The position numbers and the translations under genes were made by a program. The notes below the pieces were generated by a model. That model saw nothing but the letters and a program-made list of their open reading frames with translations. It had not been told where the DNA came from and did not search any database. A DNA stretch of 64,000 nt from positions 9,602-73,601 of the forward strand of contig DMMB01000069.1 in assembly GCA_003453215.1 (NCBI GenBank), given 5' to 3'. Of the stretch, positions 58,520 to 64,000 are shown in pieces (position 1 is the stretch's first letter; the number at the start of each line of letters is the position of its first letter). Source of the DNA: Oscillospiraceae bacterium (lineage in GTDB: Bacteria > Bacillota > Clostridia > Oscillospirales > Ruminococcaceae).

Positions 58520-58840
58520 ATGACAGAATACCACATCGTGCTGGAAAGCCCGCTGGGGGAGCGTCAGGGGCTTTTATCCCTGCAGCAGCAAAATAATGAT
58601 GCTGTCAGCGGCATCATTACCCTGCTGGGCTGCCGGAACCCCATCAGCGGCACCCGGCAGGGAATGGAGTACCGCCTGCGCCATTCCCTGCGCACCCTGC
58701 TGAATACCCTGGAGTGCGAAACCACTCTGCAGGCTGTGCAGGATACCATCACCGGTACCGTACAGGTTGGCCCGGTTCGTATGCCCCTGCATGGTCAGAT
58801 TATTCAAAAGGAGGGAGATCCCCATGGAACAGCCGAATAA
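58520..58840 (+). CDS. Hypothetical protein of the MMPL operon
   Basis: I do not recognise this 106-residue protein. It begins MTEYHIVLESPLGERQGLLS and looks all-beta in its first half (GIITLLGCRNPISG, an SH3- or lipocalin-like rhythm) with a hydrophilic end. No signal peptide. Its 3' end overlaps the MMPL start by 17 nt and AGAAGG stands before its ATG, so it is translated with the transporter. A small accessory role is possible. Confidence 0.7.
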   Translation: MTEYHIVLESPLGERQGLLSLQQQNNDAVSGIITLLGCRNPISGTRQGMEYRLRHSLRTLLNTLECETTLQAVQDTITGTVQVGPVRMPLHGQIIQKEGDPHGTAE

Positions 58841-61325
58841 CAAGCCCTCCTTTATGGTGCGGCTTGCCACCTTTATTGTGGATAAGCGCAACCTGTTTTT
58901 CCTCATTACGGTCATTGGGCTTATTTTTTCGGCCTTTTCCCGCAACTGGGTTCAGGTCGAAAATAATCTGATTTCCTTTCTTCCCGATACCGCCAATACC
59001 AAAATTGCCATCAATCTGATGGAAGAACAGTTTACCACCTACGGCACCGCCGATGTAATGGTGGCCAATATCACGTACGCCCAGGCCGAAGAGCTGGCCG
59101 ATCAGCTTGCGGAAATCAAGGGCGTGCAAAGCGTTTCCTTTGATGAAACCACCGATCACTACGCCAGCTCCTCCGCTCTTTTTTCGGTCACATTTTCGGC
59201 CGATGAGGACGATGATGCCTGTCTGGTTTCGTTGGAGGCCGTCAAGGAGGCCCTGTCCGATTATGACCTCTACGTTTCCACCGATCTGGGCAACACCCTG
59301 CAGGAAACCATTGCCAAGGAAGTCAGCATTATCATGGTCTACGTGGCCGTTATCGTCGTGGCAGTGCTTATTTTCACCAGCCAAACCTACGGCGAAGTTC
59401 CGGTTCTGCTGCTCACCTTTGTTACCGCCATGATCCTTAATCAGGGCAGCAACTTCCTGCTGGGCACCATCTCCTTTGTTTCCAATTCCGTTACCAGCAT
59501 TCTTCAGCTGGCCCTTTCTCTGGATTACGCCGTCATTCTCAGCAACCGCTTTAAGGAAGAACGCAAGGCGCTCCCGGTGCGGGAAGCGGCCATTGCCGCC
59601 CTCAGCAAGGCTATCCCGGAAATTGGTGCCAGCTCCCTTACCACCATCGGCGGTCTGGCCGCCATGCTGTTCATGCAGTTCAAAATCGGCCCCGATATGG
59701 GCATCTGCCTGATCAAGGCCATTCTGTTTGCCCTGCTTTCCGTTTTCATTGTCATGCCGGGCCTGCTGGTACTGTTTGGCCCGCTCATTGAAAAAACCCG
59801 CCACAAGAACTTTGTTCCCCGCATTTCTTTCGTCGGCAAATTTGCCTATGCCACCCGCAAAGTCGTTCCCTTTGTGTTCCTGGTTCTGGTGGCCGCCGGC
59901 TTCTATTTTTCCAATCGCTGCCCCTACGTATATGGGTACAGCTCCATCACCACTCCCAAGCTGAACGAAAGCCAGATTGCCGATAAAATGGTCAGCGAAA
60001 CCTTCACCTCTTCCAATATGGTTGCGCTCATCGTTCCGGCCGGGGATTACGAAAAAGAATCCGCCCTGCTGAAAGAACTGGAAAGCTACGATGAAATTGA
60101 CTATACCATGGGCCTTGCCAATGTAGAGGCGATGGATGGCTATATGCTGGCCGATAAGCTCACCCCCCGCCAGTTTGCCGAACTGGCCGGGTTGGATTAT
60201 GAACTGGCCCAGGTGGTTTATGCCGCCTACGCCACCGATCAGGGCGATTATGGCAAGCTGATGGGCAATATTTCCGCCTACCGCGTTCCCCTTATCGATA
60301 TGTTCCTTTTCGTCTGCGATCAGGTTGATTCCGGCATCGTCACCCTGGAAGAAGAACAGAAAAATACCCTGATGGACGCCAAAGAGCAGATGGAAATGGC
60401 CAAAGCGCAGCTCTGCGGCCCGGATTACGATCGTATGCTGCTCTATCTTACGCTGCCGGTCAGCGGGGAGGAAACCTACACCTTCACCGATACCATCCAT
60501 GATATTGCCCAAAGCTACTATCCCGATGGCAACGTCTATGTCGCCGGTGATTCCACCAATGAATACGATTTCCAGAAGTCCTTTGCCCGCGATAATATCG
60601 TCGTCAGCGTCGTTTCCATTCTTATTGTACTGGTGGTTCTGCTGTTCACCTTCCAATCCGCCGGTATGCCCATTTTGCTGCTGCTGGTCATTCAGGGCAG
60701 TATCTGGCTCAATTTCTCGGTTCCGGCCATCACCGGCACTCCGCTGTTCTTTATGAGCTATCTGGTTGTCAGTTCCATTCAGATGGGTGCCAATATCGAC
60801 TACGCTATTGTTATCGCCAGCCGCTATCAGGAAATCAAAAATAAGATGGACCACCGCAAGGCCATCATTGAAACCCTGAATTTCGCCTTCCCCACCGTCC
60901 TCACCTCCGGCGCCATTCTTACCGTTGCCGGTCTCCTTATTGGCCAGATGACCTCCGAAGCTACCATCGTCGGCATTGGTCAAAGCCTGGGCCGCGGCAC
61001 CATTCTTTCCATGGTTCTGGTCATGTTTGTACTGCCGCAAATACTGCTCACCGGCGGTATCATTGCCGATAAAACCAGCTTCTCCATGCCCATTGCCTCC
61101 CGTCAGCGGGAAGCCTCCGGCCGCGTCTTTGTGGATGGCGCCGTCAGTGGCCGTATCAATGGTACCGTCAGCGGCATCATGCGTGCCAATATCGATGGGG
61201 AGGTCAATCTTACTCTCATTTCGGGCAATGTCACCGAAGAAATCCCCACCCCGCCCCCGGCCCTGCCTCCGCAGGAGCCCGCCGCATCCGAAGCAAAGGA
61301 GGAAACTGGCCATGAAAAAGAATAA
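58824..61325 (+). CDS. MMPL/RND-superfamily transporter with an unusual C-terminal tail
   Basis: The 833-residue protein has the duplicated RND plan: helix 1 (about 23-42), an outer domain (about 43-170), helices 2-6, helix 7 (about 365-383), a second outer domain, and helices 8-12 to about residue 765. The MMPL core motifs are LALSLDYAVILSNRF in the first half and GANIDYAIVIASRYQE in the second; the Asp residues may carry protons. After the last helix comes a tail of about 70 residues with a repeated GAVSGRINGTVSG and ANIDGEVNLT pattern, which looks like a short beta-solenoid, then a Pro/Glu-rich end. MMPL proteins export lipids or hydrophobic compounds. ATG 58824 follows AAAGGAGGG. Confidence 0.9.
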   Translation: MEQPNNKPSFMVRLATFIVDKRNLFFLITVIGLIFSAFSRNWVQVENNLISFLPDTANTKIAINLMEEQFTTYGTADVMVANITYAQAEELADQLAEIKGVQSVSFDETTDHYASSSALFSVTFSADEDDDACLVSLEAVKEALSDYDLYVSTDLGNTLQETIAKEVSIIMVYVAVIVVAVLIFTSQTYGEVPVLLLTFVTAMILNQGSNFLLGTISFVSNSVTSILQLALSLDYAVILSNRFKEERKALPVREAAIAALSKAIPEIGASSLTTIGGLAAMLFMQFKIGPDMGICLIKAILFALLSVFIVMPGLLVLFGPLIEKTRHKNFVPRISFVGKFAYATRKVVPFVFLVLVAAGFYFSNRCPYVYGYSSITTPKLNESQIADKMVSETFTSSNMVALIVPAGDYEKESALLKELESYDEIDYTMGLANVEAMDGYMLADKLTPRQFAELAGLDYELAQVVYAAYATDQGDYGKLMGNISAYRVPLIDMFLFVCDQVDSGIVTLEEEQKNTLMDAKEQMEMAKAQLCGPDYDRMLLYLTLPVSGEETYTFTDTIHDIAQSYYPDGNVYVAGDSTNEYDFQKSFARDNIVVSVVSILIVLVVLLFTFQSAGMPILLLLVIQGSIWLNFSVPAITGTPLFFMSYLVVSSIQMGANIDYAIVIASRYQEIKNKMDHRKAIIETLNFAFPTVLTSGAILTVAGLLIGQMTSEATIVGIGQSLGRGTILSMVLVMFVLPQILLTGGIIADKTSFSMPIASRQREASGRVFVDGAVSGRINGTVSGIMRANIDGEVNLTLISGNVTEEIPTPPPALPPQEPAASEAKEETGHEKE

Positions 61326-64000
61326 TTTCCTTCTCCGGATAGCCTCCGTCCTATTGGCAGTGCTTCTGCTGCTGCCGATGGGACTCACCGCATGGGCGGC
61401 CGAAGCCAAAACTGTCCGCATTGCCACGGTGGAAGACCTGGTGGAACTGGCCGAGCGCTGCTCCTCCGATTCCTATTCCAAAGGGCTTACCGTTTTGCTC
61501 ACTGCCGATCTTGATCTTTCCGGCACCGAAGTCTCCCTTCCGGTTTTCCTTGGCACCTTCGATGGGGACGATCATACCATCCGCGGTCTGCGGCTGCAGG
61601 GCAGCAATTCCATCTATGGCCTGTTCAGCCTGCTGCAAAGCACCGCCGTTGTGAAAAACCTCCATGTGGAAGGGGAAATAACCACCTCCGGCACGCAAAG
61701 TTCCATTGGCGGCATCGCCGGGCAAAACTTCGGCCGCATTGAAAATTGCACCTTCTCCGGCGCCGTCATTGCCAATAGTTCCGTCGGCGGCATCGTCGGG
61801 CAGAACGGTTCCGGCGGCGTTCTGGTGGATTGTTCCGTTTCCGGCGCGGTCTGCGGCGCTTCCTTTACCGGCGGCATTGCCGGCCAGAATGCCGGTACCC
61901 TGCTGCGCTGCTCCTCCGCTGCGGCGGTCAATACCGCTGTGGAAGAAAACTCCGTCACCCCCGCTGGTATGGAAAGCACCCTCTACAGCCTGCTGAAACG
62001 CCAGCAAGTTACCGAAACTGCCGTCGCCTCCGATACCGGCGGTATCACCGGTTTTTCCACCGGCATTATCCAAAGCTGCACCAATACCGGTGCGGTTGGC
62101 TACCCCCACGTGGGCTACAATATCGGCGGCATTGCCGGCCGCCAGAATGGCTACATGGCCAGCTGTGTCAATCATGGCACCGTTCAGGGCCGCAAAGATG
62201 TCGGCGGTATCGTAGGGCAGATGGCCCCCGATATTACCATGCAGTATTCCTCCGGCGGCATTGATGAACTGCAGACGGAGCTGAACAAGCTGCAGTCCCT
62301 CATCGATGGCACCCTTAATGATGCCCAGTCAGCCTCCGATACCGTCTCCGGCCGCATCAGCCGCATTTCCAATTACGCCGATAGCGCCCGGCAGAACGCT
62401 CACTCCCTCACCGGGCAGTTGGGGGATTTTGCCGACAGCAATATTGAAACCGCCAATAATCTCCTGCTCCTTGCGGAACGCTACATTGCCAAGGCCGCTC
62501 CCATCCTGGATGACCTGGCCGATGCCAGCGATCACATGGCCTCCGCTGCCGATGAAATGCAAACCCTGCTCAATCAGCTGCAGGCCATGAGCGGCGATGT
62601 CGATCAGGTTCTGGAAAATCTCCAGAGCTTTGCCGATGAGATGCAGCAGGCCTGCACCGATATGGCCGATGGCGCTGCCCAGTTGGGGGAAGCCTTCCGC
62701 CTGCTGGGAGAACTGCCGGATGACTTCCCCGATACCACCCAGCTGGATGCCGACCTGGCCAATTTCGTTTCCGCACTTTCCACCCTCAATAAGACCATTC
62801 AAAAGGCCATGGATGAGTACGAAGAAAGCGGCTCCGTCAGCAGCGAAACCCAGGAGCAGCTCAAAGCCGATCTCTGCGCGGCCTTCGATTGCTGGAGCAA
62901 CGTCATCGATGATCTTGATGAAATCCTGCAAAATACCGATTTCGGCGCCCTGCGGGATCAAACGCTGGAAACTCTTAAAAAAGTAGCCAACTGCCTGCAG
63001 TCTGCCGCCTCCAGCTTCTCCTCTGCGGCTTCCCACACCGGCAATGCCATGGATCACCTGCGGCAGGCACTGGAAATCCTTCGCTCTATGGAAGGGCAAA
63101 CCGATGAGGTACTGGATCAAATGGACGTCGTACTGGAAGAACTGGAACAGGCGTCTGCTTCCCTTTCCTCCGGCCTGAAAAATGCCGCTCAGTGGGCCCG
63201 GGATCTTTCCCAGGAAGAGCCCGGCCGTTTCTCCGGCCTTGGTTCGGATTTCGATAGCAGCTCCGATTCCCTCAATGCCTCCCTCAGCGGTCTGGGCAAT
63301 GAACTTTCTGCCCTGAATACCGAACTTTCCTCCTCCAATACGACCCTCATTACCGATTTGCGCGCTGTCAATAATCAGTTCATGAAGGTGATGAACCTTT
63401 TCCTTAACCTGCTGAATGACACTCAAAACGTCGATTACAGCGAAGTATTCGAAGACGTCTCGGATCAAAGCCTGCAAAGTGCCACCCGCGGCAAAGCATT
63501 GGAGTGTCTCAATTACGGTTCCGTCAATGGCGATCGCAATACCGGCGGCATTGCGGGTTCCATGGCCATCGAATACGATACCGACCCGGAAGATGATCTT
63601 CTTTCCGGCGATGGCAGCAGCCTGCGCTTTACCTATCAAACCCGGGCCATTCTCATGTCCTGTGAAAACTACGGCACCGTAGAAGCCAAAAAGAGCTGTG
63701 CCGGCGGCATTGTCGGCCGCATGGATCTGGGCACCGTATACGGCTGCGGCGGCTGGGGCAATACCTCCAGCGAAAGCGGCGATTACGTCGGCGGCGTAGC
63801 GGGGCTTTCCATTTCCTCCATTCGCCAAAGCTATGCCAAATGCACCCTCTCCGGCGGAAAATATGTGGGCGGAATTGCCGGCAGCGGCAGCCGCATTACC
63901 GGCTGCTACGCCATGCCGCGTATTACGGCCTATACCCAGCTGGGCGGCGCCATTGCTGGCGAAGCCACCGGCACCTGCAGCGGTAACTACTTTGTTTCCG
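61312..64000 (+). CDS. Large secreted GLUG-repeat protein with central helical domain (partial, runs off the window)
   Basis: The frame is open from ATG 61312 to the window end (896 codons, no stop). A Sec signal peptide (about 1-29, ending AWAAEA) is followed by GLUG-type repeats (SIGGIAGQNFGRIENC, SVGGIVGQNGSGG, NIGGIAGRQNGYMASC) to about residue 310. Residues about 315-715 are a long helical region with heptad-like patterns (ELQTELNKLQSLIDG, DLADASDHMASAADEMQTLL, QMDVVLEELEQASASLSSGL). GLUG repeats resume (NTGGIAGSM, CAGGIVGRM, YVGGVAGLS, YVGGIAGSG). It overlaps the MMPL gene end by 14 nt, so both are coupled. The helical part resembles that of YhgE/Pip-type proteins. It may be a surface adhesin or the outer partner of the exporter. 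Confidence 0.82.
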   Translation, partial: MKKNNFLLRIASVLLAVLLLLPMGLTAWAAEAKTVRIATVEDLVELAERCSSDSYSKGLTVLLTADLDLSGTEVSLPVFLGTFDGDDHTIRGLRLQGSNSIYGLFSLLQSTAVVKNLHVEGEITTSGTQSSIGGIAGQNFGRIENCTFSGAVIANSSVGGIVGQNGSGGVLVDCSVSGAVCGASFTGGIAGQNAGTLLRCSSAAAVNTAVEENSVTPAGMESTLYSLLKRQQVTETAVASDTGGITGFSTGIIQSCTNTGAVGYPHVGYNIGGIAGRQNGYMASCVNHGTVQGRKDVGGIVGQMAPDITMQYSSGGIDELQTELNKLQSLIDGTLNDAQSASDTVSGRISRISNYADSARQNAHSLTGQLGDFADSNIETANNLLLLAERYIAKAAPILDDLADASDHMASAADEMQTLLNQLQAMSGDVDQVLENLQSFADEMQQACTDMADGAAQLGEAFRLLGELPDDFPDTTQLDADLANFVSALSTLNKTIQKAMDEYEESGSVSSETQEQLKADLCAAFDCWSNVIDDLDEILQNTDFGALRDQTLETLKKVANCLQSAASSFSSAASHTGNAMDHLRQALEILRSMEGQTDEVLDQMDVVLEELEQASASLSSGLKNAAQWARDLSQEEPGRFSGLGSDFDSSSDSLNASLSGLGNELSALNTELSSSNTTLITDLRAVNNQFMKVMNLFLNLLNDTQNVDYSEVFEDVSDQSLQSATRGKALECLNYGSVNGDRNTGGIAGSMAIEYDTDPEDDLLSGDGSSLRFTYQTRAILMSCENYGTVEAKKSCAGGIVGRMDLGTVYGCGGWGNTSSESGDYVGGVAGLSISSIRQSYAKCTLSGGKYVGGIAGSGSRITGCYAMPRITAYTQLGGAIAGEATGTCSGNYFVS

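Noticed and set aside
58800..61427. An 875-codon open frame on the strand opposite the MMPL gene
   Set aside because: Its translation is rich in Gly, Asn, His and Asp, has no domain and mirrors codon bias of the MMPL gene. It is a shadow frame.
1..64000. CRISPR array, tRNA or rRNA genes, complete insertion sequences, prophage genes, riboswitches
   Set aside because: None could be recognised by eye on either strand; a covariance-model search for RNAs would be the deciding test.

Overview
The window reads as a piece of chromosome from a strictly anaerobic, GC-rich Clostridia-type Firmicute, probably a gut Oscillospiraceae-like organism (inference). Support: AGGAGG-type ribosome sites before nearly every gene, sigma-A promoters with 17-bp spacers, a Rex redox repressor, two [FeFe]-hydrogenase-family proteins, SipW-type and NPxTG-type surface proteins, DegV, DUF1836, DUF6320 and DUF4358 families, and lipoprotein substrate-binding proteins. 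No rRNA, tRNA, CRISPR array, transposase or phage gene was seen.

Layout. 0-9 kb: a small membrane protein, a chimeric GNAT/P-type ATPase gene, an orphan FecB-like lipoprotein, a Dus tRNA-modifying enzyme, two beta-helix surface proteins (one broken by an in-frame TAG) flanking an amidase, and PsuG. 9-17 kb: an AEC transporter, an XRE-membrane regulator, and locus A (ECF sigma factor, putative anti-sigma, DUF4358 lipoprotein, MBOAT, DHHW protein), then DUF1836 and DegV. 17-22 kb: a FecCD-type uptake operon with an embedded methyltransferase, then an IclR regulator. 22-28 kb: a redox-sensing operon (Rex, degenerate APH-type kinase, thioredoxin-like ferredoxin, HydS-like PAS hydrogenase, SpoIIE-type phosphatase, group-B-like [FeFe] hydrogenase). 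28-36 kb: LysR, DUF6320, an esterase-acyltransferase fusion, an amidase_6 lipoprotein and a SulP transporter. 36-41 kb: a tightly overlapping CydD/CydC-like ABC, YgbA, DUF454 operon facing a divergent ATC-hydrolase-like gene; the control region carries three copies of GTTAG-N6-CTAAC. 41-44 kb: housekeeping genes (tadA, CPBP protease, ychF). 44-47.6 kb: a second FecBCD-type uptake set lying between two copies of a 26-bp direct repeat. 47.7-52 kb: locus B, the same five-gene order as locus A, but its sigma gene has ATA where ATG is expected and its MBOAT gene has a 2-nt frameshift. 52-57.5 kb: a LacI regulator, a PreA/DHOD-like enzyme, a xanthine/uracil permease and an 8-oxoguanine-deaminase-like hydrolase, linked by shared TGTAACA/TGTTACA operators. 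57.5-64 kb: an acetyltransferase stub, TetR, and an MMPL transporter with a large secreted GLUG-repeat protein running off the edge.

The most interesting material: the duplicated sigma/anti-sigma/DUF4358/MBOAT/DHHW locus with a matching promoter motif in copy B; the operator-marked ABC/YgbA/DUF454/ATC-hydrolase module; the sensory hydrogenase operon with a kinase lacking its catalytic Asp; and the MMPL plus GLUG/helical surface pair. All functions are inferred from sequence by eye; no database search was run.
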